From contig NZ_PQHW01000074.1 in the NCBI RefSeq assembly GCF_003385215.1, positions 1-34,520 of the forward strand: a stretch of DNA of 34,520 nt, given 5' to 3'. Below, piece after piece: positions 1 through 7,159 of the stretch (within the stretch, counting starts at the first letter, position 1; each line of letters starts with the position of its first letter). Source of the DNA: Amycolatopsis thermalba (GTDB lineage Bacteria; Actinomycetota; Actinomycetes; Mycobacteriales; Pseudonocardiaceae). The notes beneath the pieces were generated by a model. It was given only the letters and a program-made list of their open reading frames with translations. It was not told where the DNA came from and made no database searches. A program made the translations under genes and the position numbers.

Positions 1-120
1 CGGCCCACCCGGCACCCACACCCCGCCGGCCCAGCACCGCCGCGACGCCCGCCGCCGCCCGTCCACGAGCCTTCCGCCACTCACCGCCCGAGAAGGACCA
101 ACCCACCTGGCACCGCCACG
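1..120. other. Leader region of the first transporter gene
   Basis: This stretch has no convincing gene. A purine-rich GAGAAGGACC lies at about 90-99, some 20 nt before the ATG at 121, which is far for a ribosome binding site. I see no clear -10 box. The promoter probably lies outside the window or is not recognisable by eye. Confidence 0.4.
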
Positions 121-1314
121 ATGACCACTCGCACCGTCCCCTCCGCCCTCATCGCCGTTCTCGCGTTGCTCACCGGGATCGCTCCGCTGGCCACCGACAT
201 GTACGTGCCGGGCCTGCCGGACCTCTCCCGCACCCTCGGCACCTCGCCGTCCGTCGCGCAGTTGTCCATGACCGCGTTCCTCGTGGGTGTCGTCGCCGGG
301 CAGCTCGTCCTGGGCCCGGTCAGCGACGGCACCGGGCGGCGGCGCGTCCTGCTCGCCGGGTCCGCCCTGTTCGCCGTGTCCTCGCTGGCGTGCGCGCTCG
401 CCCCGTCGATCGAGGTGTTCAACGCCGCCCGGCTGTGCCAGGGCATCACCGGCGCGGCGGGCATCGTCGTGTCGCGGGCCGTGATCACCGACCTGTTCGC
501 GGGCGCCGCGGCCGCGCGGAAGTTCTCGGCGCTGGCCGCGATCACCTCGGCCGCCCCGGTCCTCGCGCCGGTGCTCGGCGGCGCGATCCTGAGCGTCGCG
601 TCCTGGCGGGCCGTCTTCGCCGCCCTCGCCGTCGCCGGGGTGCTGCAGGTGGCCGGCGTCCTGCTGTGGGTGCCGGAATCCCTGCCGGCCGGACGACGAA
701 CACCCGCCCGGCCCGTGGCGGCCCTGCGCGCGATGGCCCGCCTGTGCCGCCGGCCCGCGCTCGCCGGTCGCGTCCTCAGCCTCTGCTTCGGCGGGGCGGC
801 GATCTTCCTCTACCTCGCCGGATCCACGTTCGTCTTCGCCGACGTCGCCGGCGCCTCGCCCGGCCTCGTCAGCGTGGTCTACGGCGTCAACGCCCTCGGC
901 TCGCTGGCGGGCAGCGTGCTGTGCGGCCGCCTCGTCACCCGCTTCGGGACCGGCGCGCTGCTGCGGGCGGGGATCACGACCGCCTGCGCCGCCTCCGCCG
1001 TGATGCTCATCCTGCTGGCCGTCACCGGCGCGCACCTCGCCGTGCTCTGGGCCGGCCTGTTCCTGGTCGTCACCGCGTTCGGGCTGTACTTCCCCGCCGT
1101 CACGGCCGCCGCGCAGGAGGCCGGCCGGGACGCGCCGGGCGCCACGTCCGCCCTGCTCGGCGGCGGGCAGTTCCTGCTCGGCGGGGCGGTCGCCCCCGCG
1201 GTGGGACTGTTCGGCACCGGCAGCGCCGTGCCACTGGCGGCCCTGCTGACCGGTTGCCTGCTGCTCGCCACGGCGGCCGCGCATGCGAAAGTGCCTACGC
1301 CGCAGTGGGCGTAG
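121..1314 (+). CDS. Bcr/CflA-family multidrug efflux MFS transporter
   Basis: This 397-residue protein is a hydrophobic 12-helix major facilitator of the Bcr/CflA drug:proton antiporter type, expected in the cytoplasmic membrane. The N-terminus has the family hallmark of a first helix followed by LATDMYVPGLPDL, and the loop between helices 2 and 3 has GPVSDGTGRRRVLLAG, the MFS motif A. A second family signature, RLCQGITGAAGIVVSRAV, follows in helix 4. The length is normal for the family and no frame break is visible. The start is the ATG at 121; I saw no better upstream start. The gene converges on the DUF3040 gene, and its stop codon lies inside a strong hairpin shared by the two genes. The substrate cannot be told from sequence; bicyclomycin- or chloramphenicol-type export is family knowledge only. 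Confidence 0.88.
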   Translation: MTTRTVPSALIAVLALLTGIAPLATDMYVPGLPDLSRTLGTSPSVAQLSMTAFLVGVVAGQLVLGPVSDGTGRRRVLLAGSALFAVSSLACALAPSIEVFNAARLCQGITGAAGIVVSRAVITDLFAGAAAARKFSALAAITSAAPVLAPVLGGAILSVASWRAVFAALAVAGVLQVAGVLLWVPESLPAGRRTPARPVAALRAMARLCRRPALAGRVLSLCFGGAAIFLYLAGSTFVFADVAGASPGLVSVVYGVNALGSLAGSVLCGRLVTRFGTGALLRAGITTACAASAVMLILLAVTGAHLAVLWAGLFLVVTAFGLYFPAVTAAAQEAGRDAPGATSALLGGGQFLLGGAVAPAVGLFGTGSAVPLAALLTGCLLLATAAAHAKVPTPQWA

Positions 1315-1320
1315 GCACTT
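1289..1320. terminator. Bidirectional hairpin terminator between convergent genes
   Basis: AAGTGCCTACGCC (1289-1301) is a perfect inverted match to GGCGTAGGCACTT (1308-1320) around a 6-nt loop. The stem can be lengthened by a further GCGAA/TTCGC with one bulged A. The transporter stop codon (1312-1314) is inside the right arm, and the DUF3040 stop lies 13 nt beyond. There is no U-run, as is common for actinobacterial terminators. Confidence 0.75.
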
Positions 1321-1332
1321 CGCGGAGAAGAA

Positions 1333-1716
1333 CTACTGCTCTTCGAAGCGCTGGCGGAAACGCTCTTCCATCCGCTGCGTGAACGAACTCTTCGCCTTGA
1401 CGGGCTTGCCACCGCTGGACTTGCCGTCGCCCCCGCCACGGCCGGAGAACAGCGCGAGCATCGCGCCCGCGAACATCACGACGAAACCGAACACGCTCAT
1501 CAACGGCACGTCGGCGACCCACAGGGCCCGCACCATCACACCCAGTACGAGCAGGGCGACACCGACGACGAACAGCGCGATCCCCTGGATTCGGCGGCGG
1601 CGGGCGGGCCGGCGGAACCGGGCACCGCGCACCGTAGACGCGAACTTGGGGTCCTCGGCATAGAGCTCGCGCTCGATCTGGTCGAGCAGCCGCTGCTCAT
1701 GCTCGGAGAGTGGCAT
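1333..1716 (-). CDS. DUF3040-family membrane protein
   Basis: The 127-residue product begins MPLSEHEQRLLDQIE, the hallmark opening of the actinobacterial DUF3040 family (PF11239). It continues with an acidic segment (YAEDPKFAST), an Arg-rich stretch near residue 40, and two hydrophobic helices at about 43-63 and 70-90. The C-terminus is Gly/Lys-rich and presumably cytoplasmic. The ATG is preceded by GGAGGAGGAAAG, an excellent ribosome binding site. The function is unknown; family members are small two-helix membrane proteins. The gene lies between the efflux pump and dinB and is read alone. Confidence 0.85.
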   Translation of the reverse strand: MPLSEHEQRLLDQIERELYAEDPKFASTVRGARFRRPARRRRIQGIALFVVGVALLVLGVMVRALWVADVPLMSVFGFVVMFAGAMLALFSGRGGGDGKSSGGKPVKAKSSFTQRMEERFRQRFEEQ

Positions 1717-1776
1717 CTTTCCTCCTCCGGCACAGCTGTCGCGGGCGCCGGGCCGCGCAACGTCCTGGACCCAACA

Positions 1777-1829
1777 GACACCCCTAGTGGTGTCACTCTC
1801 CAGGATACGAGTCCTTCGCGATCAGGACT
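1777..1829 (-). promoter_or_regulatory. Candidate promoter and inverted repeats upstream of the DUF3040 gene
   Basis: Reading leftwards, TATCCT (1807-1802) could be a -10 box for the DUF3040 gene. It is flanked upstream by the inverted repeat AGTCCT/AGGACT (1810-1815, 1824-1829). Just downstream is GACACC/GGTGTC (1777-1782, 1789-1794), which would form a hairpin at the 5' end of the transcript. The -35 match is poor, so this is tentative. Confidence 0.35.
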
Positions 1830-1940
1830 ACCCGATCCCACTCCAACCTGTGCCCCGTTTGGCTCAAATCTCCCCGCCGTCCTGGGCGCTGGTGTCTTGC
1901 TGGGGGTGTCGCCGCCCCTTGTGTCAACGTTTCACCGGCC

Positions 1941-3200
1941 TCAGGGTTCCCCCCGAGACGGGTCAGGGCCGGACACGATCAGTGACGCCGGCCGGACCGC
2001 CGCGGCGCCGAACTTCGACCGCGCCACGTCCGCCGCCACCTCCGCGTCGCGCCACCGCGGCGCGGGCTGGTCGAAGCTCAGCTGCTCCGGCTCGGCCTCC
2101 CCGGTCAGCCCCTCCACGCGCACCCCGAGGAGGCGGACGTCGGCCCCGGCGACCGCCTCCGCGAGCAGCGCCACGGCCGTCGAGTGGATCACCCGCGCCA
2201 CGTCGGTGGCCGCGGGCAGGGTCCGCGCCCGGCTGATCGTGCGGAAGTCGGCGAACCGCACCTTGATCGACACCGTGCGCCCGCGCAGCCCCCGGCGCCG
2301 CAGGCTCTCCGCGACGCGCTCGGACAACCGCAGCAGCTCGCGCTCGAGCACCCGCGGTTCACGCTGGTCGGTGTCGAAGGTGTGCTCGGCGCCCAGCGAC
2401 TTCTCCGGCGAATCGACCACCACGCCGCGCTCGTCCCGGCCGTGCGCCAGCGCGTGCAGGTGCTCGGCCGCGGCGTTGCCGACCGCCTTGCGCAACCGCG
2501 GCAGCGGCGCCGCCGCGATGTCGGCGATAGTGGACAGCCCGAGCCGGTGCAGGTTCTCCTCGGTCTTCTTCCCCACGCCCCACAGCGCGGACAGCGGCAG
2601 CGGGTGCAGGAACTCCAGGATCCGCCCGGCGGGCACCACGACCACCCCGTCCGGCTTCGCCATGCCCGAGGCCAGCTTCGCCACGAACTTCACCGGCGCC
2701 ACCCCGACCGAGCAGGTGATGCCGTGCTCGGCCCGGACCCGGCGGCGGATCAGCTCCGCGATGCCCGCCGGCGTCTCCCCCAGCCGCCGCAGCGCGCCGC
2801 TGACGTCCAGGAACGCCTCGTCCAGGCTCAACGGCTCCACGAGCGGCGTCAGCTCGCGGAAGATCGCCATCACGCCCTTCGACACCTCGCCGTAGAGCCC
2901 GTGCGTCGGCGGCAGGAACACCCCGTGCGGGCACAGCCGGCGCGCCACCGCGACCGGCATCGCCGCCCGCACGCCGTACTCGCGCGCCGGGTAGTTCGCC
3001 GACGTCACCACCGAGCGCGGACCCGCGCCCGCGACGATCACCGGCTTGTCCACCAGCTCCGGCCGCGTACGCAGCTCCACGGCCGCGAAGAACGCGTCCA
3101 TGTCGACGTGCAGCAGACCGCAGCCGGTGTCGTCCGGTGTGTGCCCCGCGCTCACCCGGAACCGCTCGTACCCGGCCGGCAGGGCCGCATTCCTACCCAT
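1941..3200 (-). CDS. dinB: DNA polymerase IV (Y-family translesion polymerase)
   Basis: This 419-residue protein is a Y-family polymerase for error-prone bypass of damaged DNA. Palm motifs are clear: LLHVDMDAFFAAVE near residue 28 carries the first metal-binding aspartate, and LSLDEAFLDVSG near residue 123 carries the catalytic SLDEAF. They are followed by GITCSVGVAPVKFVAKLAS and the helix-hairpin-helix thumb LWGVGKKTEENLHRLGL. The little-finger domain follows (SLGAEHTFDTD, then VSIKVRFADFRT). The length is typical. A TAGGCT -10 box (3214-3209) ends 8 nt before the ATG at 3200, suggesting a nearly leaderless message. I saw no LexA-type box in the short upstream gap. A beta-clamp binding motif may lie in the C-terminal tail (QLSFDQP) but this is uncertain. 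Confidence 0.95.
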   Translation of the reverse strand: MGRNAALPAGYERFRVSAGHTPDDTGCGLLHVDMDAFFAAVELRTRPELVDKPVIVAGAGPRSVVTSANYPAREYGVRAAMPVAVARRLCPHGVFLPPTHGLYGEVSKGVMAIFRELTPLVEPLSLDEAFLDVSGALRRLGETPAGIAELIRRRVRAEHGITCSVGVAPVKFVAKLASGMAKPDGVVVVPAGRILEFLHPLPLSALWGVGKKTEENLHRLGLSTIADIAAAPLPRLRKAVGNAAAEHLHALAHGRDERGVVVDSPEKSLGAEHTFDTDQREPRVLERELLRLSERVAESLRRRGLRGRTVSIKVRFADFRTISRARTLPAATDVARVIHSTAVALLAEAVAGADVRLLGVRVEGLTGEAEPEQLSFDQPAPRWRDAEVAADVARSKFGAAAVRPASLIVSGPDPSRGEP

Positions 3201-3237
3201 CGCGGACGAGCCTACGCAGGGGGTCCGACAGTTTTCG

Positions 3238-3978
3238 TCAGAGGCGGGCGAGCACGTGCAGGCGGCTGGCGAGGTCGCGCAGCGGCGGGATCGCGCCCGC
3301 GGCGGCCTCGAAGTCGGCGAGGTCGTCGGCGGTGTACTGCTCCGACTCGACCTCGCCCAGCACGTCCGAGACGACCCCGTCGCCCTGGATCAGCTCCACC
3401 CGCAGCCCCGCACCGGCCAGCAGGCCGCGCAGGCCGTCGGCGTCGAAGCGGCGCAGCAGCGTCTCCCCGTCGTCCGCGAGCACCCCGTCGGAGCTGGTCA
3501 GCAAGGCGTGGGCCTCCCGCACCCGGCCGCCCAGCGCGCGGTGCAACGCGGCCGCGTGCCGGTTGGCGACCAGCACCGACACCGCGCCGCCCGGCGCCAC
3601 GATCCCGGCCAGCGCCCCGGCCACCGCGGCCGGGTCGTCGACCACCTCGAGCAGGCCGTGCGCCAGCACCAGATCGGCCGAACCGGCCGGGATCCGCGCG
3701 GCGAGCGCGTCGGTGTCGTCGGCCACGACCGTGATCGCCCCGCCGACGCCGGCCTCCTCGGCGCGCCGCCGCAGGGTCGCCAGCGCGTTCGGGCTCGGCT
3801 CGACCACCGTCACCCGGCAGCCCTCGGCGGCCAGCGGCACCGCCCACACCCCGCTGCCGCCGCCGACGTCGACGACGGCGGGCTCCGCCGTGCCTCGTTC
3901 CCGCGCCCGGTCGAGCTCGGCCCGCAGTGCCCGCCAGACCGTGCCGGAGCCGCGTGCTGTCCCGGTGTCCGTTCGCAT
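3238..3978 (-). CDS. Class I SAM-dependent methyltransferase
   Basis: The 246-residue product begins MRTDTGTARGSG. It has the glycine-rich SAM-binding motif VVDVGGGSGVWAVPLA at about residues 37-52, the acidic end of strand 2 in VTVVEPS, and the motif-III-like ADLVLAHGLLEVV near residue 120, typical of a type-11 methyltransferase fold. The substrate is not evident. The open frame runs far upstream, but the ATG at 3978 is chosen because a TACGCT -10 box (3991-3986) ends exactly 7 nt before it. It is divergent from the ParA-like gene, whose start has the same -10 and the same spacing. DinB lies 38 nt downstream on the same strand, with its own promoter-like element in the gap. Confidence 0.82.
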   Translation of the reverse strand: MRTDTGTARGSGTVWRALRAELDRARERGTAEPAVVDVGGGSGVWAVPLAAEGCRVTVVEPSPNALATLRRRAEEAGVGGAITVVADDTDALAARIPAGSADLVLAHGLLEVVDDPAAVAGALAGIVAPGGAVSVLVANRHAAALHRALGGRVREAHALLTSSDGVLADDGETLLRRFDADGLRGLLAGAGLRVELIQGDGVVSDVLGEVESEQYTADDLADFEAAAGAIPPLRDLASRLHVLARL

Positions 3979-3985
3979 GGCGGAC

Positions 3986-4034
3986 AGCGTAGTGAGCCCG
4001 GTCCGGGCGCTCGCCGTGGCACTCCGGCTACGCT
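3986..4034. promoter_or_regulatory. Divergent leaderless promoter pair
   Basis: Two identical -10 hexamers, TACGCT, face outwards at 3991-3986 (minus) and 4029-4034 (plus). Each ends 7 nt before a start codon (ATG at 3978, GTG at 4042). This predicts that both messages begin at their start codons. No good -35 is visible for either. Confidence 0.65.
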
Positions 4035-4041
4035 CGACCCC

Positions 4042-4917
4042 GTGCACACGGTCGCCGTACTGAGCCTCAAGGGTGGTGTCGGCAAAACCACGGTCGCGCT
4101 CGGCATCGCTTCGGCTGCGCTCCGTAGGGGGGCGCGCACGCTGGTGGCCGATCTGGACCCGCAGGGCAACGCCACCGCCACCCTCGATCCGCCCTACACC
4201 GACGCCACGCTGGCCGACGTGCTCGCCACCCCGGTCCGCGACGTCCTGCGGCAGGCGGTCGCGCCGAGCGCGTGGAGCCCCGAGGTCGACGTGCTGGTCG
4301 GGGCGGAGGAGCTGGAGCTGCTCAACGAGCCGGGCCCGGACGACGACCAGGTCGGCAACCTCTCCCTGGCGCTGGACGAGCTGCACGAGCGCCCGTTGCG
4401 CGGCCGCCCGTACGAGCTGGCGATCCTGGACTGCCCGCCCTCGCTCGGGCGGCTGACGAAGTCGGCCCTGGTGGCCGCCGACAGCGCGATCCTGGTGACC
4501 GAGCCGACGATGTACGCGGTCAGCGGCGCCCAGCGCGCGCTGGAGGCGATCGAGCGGATCCGCGACGAGCACAATCCGGGTCTCAAGCCGGCCGGGGTGC
4601 TGGTGAACCGGCTGCGGCCGCGCTCGCACGAGCACCAGTTCCGCATCGCCGAGCTGCGCGAGTCCTTCGGCGGCCTGGTGATGCCGACCGCGATCCCGGA
4701 CCGGCTCGCGGTGCAGCAGGCGCAGGGCGCGTGCAGCCCGATCCACGAGTGGCACTCCCCCGGCGCCCAGGAGGTCGCGCTGACCTTCAACATGGTGCTC
4801 GCCAAGATCCTGCGCTCCAACCGCGCCGGACGGCACCGCATCGACCGGGAGGCCGCCGAGACCCCGGCCGAGAGCACCGGCCCGGTCCCCCGGATCGCGG
4901 ACGATGCCCGAAGGTGA
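4042..4917 (+). CDS. ParA/Soj-family ATPase, no ParB partner nearby
   Basis: The 291-residue protein opens VHTVAVLSLKGGVGKTTVALG, giving the deviant Walker A motif KGGVGKTT at residues 10-17. It continues with LVADLDPQGNAT (switch/A' motif) and LAILDCPPSLGRLTKSAL (Walker B) near residue 135. These define a ParA/MinD-type ATPase of the AAA-ParA fold (CbiA/P-loop). The GTG at 4042 is chosen over the longer open frame because a leaderless -10 box precedes it and homology starts immediately. There is no ParB gene and no parS-like 16-mer in view, so a role in chromosome segregation is not supported. It overlaps the downstream nei2 by 14 nt, so the two are probably co-translated. The C-terminal 30 residues are polar and probably disordered. 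Confidence 0.85.
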   Translation: MHTVAVLSLKGGVGKTTVALGIASAALRRGARTLVADLDPQGNATATLDPPYTDATLADVLATPVRDVLRQAVAPSAWSPEVDVLVGAEELELLNEPGPDDDQVGNLSLALDELHERPLRGRPYELAILDCPPSLGRLTKSALVAADSAILVTEPTMYAVSGAQRALEAIERIRDEHNPGLKPAGVLVNRLRPRSHEHQFRIAELRESFGGLVMPTAIPDRLAVQQAQGACSPIHEWHSPGAQEVALTFNMVLAKILRSNRAGRHRIDREAAETPAESTGPVPRIADDARR

Positions 4918-5743
4918 CACCGTCTTCCTGGCCGGCCGGAAGGTCGAGAAGGCGCTCGCCGGCCGGGTGCTGACACGCACCGACTTCCGGCACCCCGCGC
5001 TGGCCACGACCGACCTGACCGGCGCCACGGTGCTCGGTGTGCGGACGGTGGGCAAGCACCTGTTCTTCCGCTTCTCGCCGGACCTGAGCCTGCACAGCCA
5101 CCTCAAGATGGACGGCTCGTGGGAGATCACCCGGCCCGGCTCCCGCTGGCGGCACCCGGCGCACCACGCGCGCGTCGTGCTCGAAGCCGGGGGCGTGCAG
5201 GTCGTCGGCTTCCGCGTGCACGACCTGGAACTGCTGCCCACCGCGGAGGAGTCCCGCCTGGTCGGCCACCTCGGGCCGGATCTGCTCGATCCACAGTGGA
5301 GCGACGAGCACGAGGCGCGCGCGGTGGCGGCACTGGAGCGCGAGCCCGGCCGGGAACTCGGGCTCGCGCTGCTCGACCAGCGCGTGATGGCGGGCGTGGG
5401 CAACCTCTACAAGTGCGAGATCTGCTTCCTGCTCGGTGTCACGCCGTGGACCCCGGTCTCCGAAGTGGACGGTCGTCAGGTGGTGCGGCTGGCGCGGAAG
5501 CTGTTGCTGGCCAACGCCTGGCGGCACGAGCAGAGCACCACCGGCGACTTCGCCCGCGGCCGCCGGAACTGGGTGTACGAACGAACCAGGCAGGGCTGCT
5601 TCCGGTGCGGCAGCCGGCTCCGGGTCGAGAACCAGGGCCGGGACCCCGGCGACGTCCAGGCGCGCCCCACCTGGTTCTGCCCGCGCTGCCAGCACGGGCC
5701 CGCGCCTCACCCGCGCAGCAGCTCGTTGAAGAACGTGCGGTAG
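4904..5743 (+). CDS. nei2: Fpg/Nei-family DNA glycosylase (Nei2-type endonuclease VIII)
   Basis: The 279-residue protein begins MPEGDTVFLAGRKVEKAL. Once Met is removed, Pro is the catalytic N-terminal nucleophile and Glu3 the acid, as in Fpg/Nei enzymes that excise oxidised bases and nick the strand. The MPEGDT opening is typical of Nei rather than Fpg (MPELPE). The middle has the conserved lysine-bearing loop (HLKMDGSW) and the helix-two-turn-helix LLDQRVMAGVGNLYKCEICF. The C-terminus has a zinc finger with C-x2-C pairs CFRCGS and FCPRCQ. It overlaps the parA-like gene by 14 nt in another frame. It also runs 37 nt into the end of the convergent gene at 5707. Confidence 0.9.
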   Translation: MPEGDTVFLAGRKVEKALAGRVLTRTDFRHPALATTDLTGATVLGVRTVGKHLFFRFSPDLSLHSHLKMDGSWEITRPGSRWRHPAHHARVVLEAGGVQVVGFRVHDLELLPTAEESRLVGHLGPDLLDPQWSDEHEARAVAALEREPGRELGLALLDQRVMAGVGNLYKCEICFLLGVTPWTPVSEVDGRQVVRLARKLLLANAWRHEQSTTGDFARGRRNWVYERTRQGCFRCGSRLRVENQGRDPGDVQARPTWFCPRCQHGPAPHPRSSSLKNVR

Positions 5744-6165
5744 CGCCGCAGCGCCAGCCGCAGGTCCTCGGTGGCGGCCTCACCGCGCTGCCACTGGGCC
5801 TCCAGCTCGTGCTTGTGGTCGGCGAAGGTCGACGCGAGCGCCTGCATCACCTCGGCCACCAGCTGGTCGGCGTCCCGCAGTGTCGCTTGTGGATCGTCGA
5901 CGAACGAGGTCTGCACCTCGCGCCAGCGGTCCCGGAACTCGCTGACCTGCTCCGGGCGGAACAGCTCGACCCGTTCCTCGCCCTCGGCCGGCGGGGCCTG
6001 CCCGGGCACGGACTCCTCGGGCACGCCCTGGGTCGCCGCGGCTTCGGCGGGCATGGTGCGACCGGCGGGCTGTTCGGTCATCGGCCGCGCGGGCTGCTCG
6101 TCCCGGCGGGGTGCGACGAGGTCGTCGGTGGACGGGCCGTCGGCGGTGCGGTCCTCAGCGCGCAT
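5707..6165 (-). CDS. Conserved hypothetical protein, soluble paralogue of its upstream neighbour
   Basis: This 152-residue protein has a Pro/Ala/Glu-rich, probably disordered N-terminal half (to about residue 65). The C-terminal half is predicted helical, around FRDRWREVQTSFVDDPQATL and ATEDLRLALRRYRTFFNELLRG. That half matches the C-terminal half of the adjacent gene (6155-6730): both have R-W-x-x-VQ-x-x-FVD-x-P, a following A-D-x-L, and a final TEDLR-x-A-x3-YR-x-x-F-x-x-LL. The start has GGAGG at suitable spacing and overlaps the neighbour's stop by 11 nt, so translation is probably coupled. I recognise no named family beyond an actinobacterial hypothetical. Confidence 0.75.
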   Translation of the reverse strand: MRAEDRTADGPSTDDLVAPRRDEQPARPMTEQPAGRTMPAEAAATQGVPEESVPGQAPPAEGEERVELFRPEQVSEFRDRWREVQTSFVDDPQATLRDADQLVAEVMQALASTFADHKHELEAQWQRGEAATEDLRLALRRYRTFFNELLRG

Positions 6166-6730
6166 GGTGCCGGCCTCCCTCCTGCTCCGGCCGGACGTCG
6201 GCGTCGCCGAGCAGGTCCTCGAACACCTGCCGGTAGTGGACCATCGCCTTACGCAGGTCCTCGGTGGACGCCTCGGTCTTCTGGTGGCCCTCGGTGATCT
6301 CGTGCGCGCGCCGGTAGTGCTCCAGCGTGTTCGCGTGCTCGACCGACAGGTCCCGGTGCTGCTGCTCGTACCCCTCGGTCGGGTAGCCGCGCTCGCCCAT
6401 CAGCGAAGTGAGCAGGCGGTCGGCCTCCAGGATGGCCGCGCCGGGCCGGTCGACGAACTGCTGCTGCACCAGCGACCACTCCTGGCGGTAGCGCTGGCGG
6501 GCCGTATCCGGCAGCGGCCGGATGTCCAGCTCGCTGTGCCGCTTCTCCCGCTCGGCCAGATCGCGTTCGGCGGCCCGTTTGCTCTTGCCGCCCTCGACGG
6601 CCCGGTCGTACTCGGGCCCGAACCGCTCCCGCAGGCGCTTGCGCCGCATCCCGGCGCGGACCAGCAGGGCTGCCCCGGCTATCACCACCAGGGCGACGAC
6701 GACGATCAGAATGACCACGGACGTGGACAT
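6155..6730 (-). CDS. Membrane-anchored conserved hypothetical protein
   Basis: The 191-residue product begins MSTSVVILIVVVALVVIAGAALL, a single N-terminal transmembrane anchor, followed by the basic stop-transfer RAGMRRKRLRERFG. The rest is highly charged and helical, with EYDRAVEGGKSKRAAERDLAEREKR-like composition near residues 40-60. A C-terminal helical module is shared with the downstream gene. Topology would place the body in the cytoplasm. The open frame extends upstream, but the ATG at 6730 is preceded by GGGAGAG and starts the anchor directly. It forms a two-gene operon with 5707-6165. No function is evident; by composition it could be a membrane-tethered scaffold, which is inference only. 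Confidence 0.78.
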   Translation of the reverse strand: MSTSVVILIVVVALVVIAGAALLVRAGMRRKRLRERFGPEYDRAVEGGKSKRAAERDLAEREKRHSELDIRPLPDTARQRYRQEWSLVQQQFVDRPGAAILEADRLLTSLMGERGYPTEGYEQQHRDLSVEHANTLEHYRRAHEITEGHQKTEASTEDLRKAMVHYRQVFEDLLGDADVRPEQEGGRHHAR

Positions 6731-6908
6731 CGCACACTCTCCCGTTGCTGCGAACCAGCCCCCCGGGTCACCCGATCGGGTACACCTGCGCAAGGAGGTC
6801 GAAACCCGGCGCCCCGGCGTGGATCGATCCAGCAGACGGCGCGGAAGTTCCCGGCGGCGCCCGGTCCGGCGGGTGAGAACGGCCACGCCGGACGGCCCGG
6901 AAATGCAG

Positions 6909-6938
6909 TTGCCGCAGGGGCACCGGCGCGCCTAGCGT
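6909..6938 (+). promoter_or_regulatory. Promoter for the short-ORF RNA element
   Basis: TTGCCG (6909-6914) and TAGCGT (6933-6938) are separated by 18 bp, a good fit to the actinobacterial housekeeping sigma consensus. The expected start is near 6945, giving a transcript that begins only a few nt before the purine-rich tract. Confidence 0.6.
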
Positions 6939-6944
6939 TGCTGG

Positions 6945-7055
6945 TACACGGGAAAGGAGGTGGTCCGAAGTTGTGTAGCAACGGGACTCGTGAGGTGGCT
7001 GTCCGCTAGCGGATGCCACACCCTGGACTGCTGGTGAATACCAGACAGCCACCGC
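6945..7055 (+). ncRNA. Structured leader or small RNA with extended Shine-Dalgarno
   Basis: GAAAGGAGGTGGTCC (6952-6966) can pair with the 3' end of 16S rRNA over 15 nt with a single G-U wobble, far longer than an ordinary ribosome binding site. Downstream, GGTGGCTGTC (6994-7003) pairs perfectly with GACAGCCACC (7044-7053). The same GTGGC can instead pair with GCCAC (7015-7019), closing a small hairpin around the palindrome TCCGCTAGCGGA (7002-7013). A third hairpin, CTGGT-GAAT-ACCAG, occupies 7031-7044. The two long stems exclude each other, as in attenuators or translational switches. No T-run follows. The next gene appears to have its own promoter, so this may be an independent RNA. Confidence 0.55.
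6971..7009 (+). CDS. 12-codon ORF behind the extended Shine-Dalgarno
   Basis: TTG TGT AGC begins a 12-codon frame, LCSNGTREVAVR (start codon read as Met), ending at TAG 7007-7009. The GGAGG core ends 10 nt before TTG. The stop codon falls inside the first alternative hairpin, so a translating ribosome would disrupt both competing stems. A GTG one base out of phase (6973-6975) is followed at once by TAG, so it would give a start-stop. I cannot assign the peptide to a named family. Whether it is made is untested. Confidence 0.4.
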   Translation: MCSNGTREVAVR

Positions 7056-7159
7056 CCCCCGGCGTTTCCGAGCACTGGTCCGGCTCGGGCCCGAACGGCT
7101 GACGACGGTCGGGAGTCGCGCCGGGGGTTCCCCCCCAATCCCCTAATCCGGCGGAAAAT

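Noticed and set aside
4042-4917. Plasmid-type ParAB partition locus
   Set aside because: No ParB gene or parS-like 16-bp palindrome is visible, and the neighbours are repair and metabolic genes.
3238-5403. 721-codon minus-strand frame as a single gene
   Set aside because: Only the last 246 codons match a protein family (methyltransferase). The rest is antisense to parA-like and nei2.
6952-6966. Fragment of a 16S rRNA gene
   Set aside because: The sequence is complementary to the 16S 3' end, not identical to it, and nothing around it resembles rRNA.
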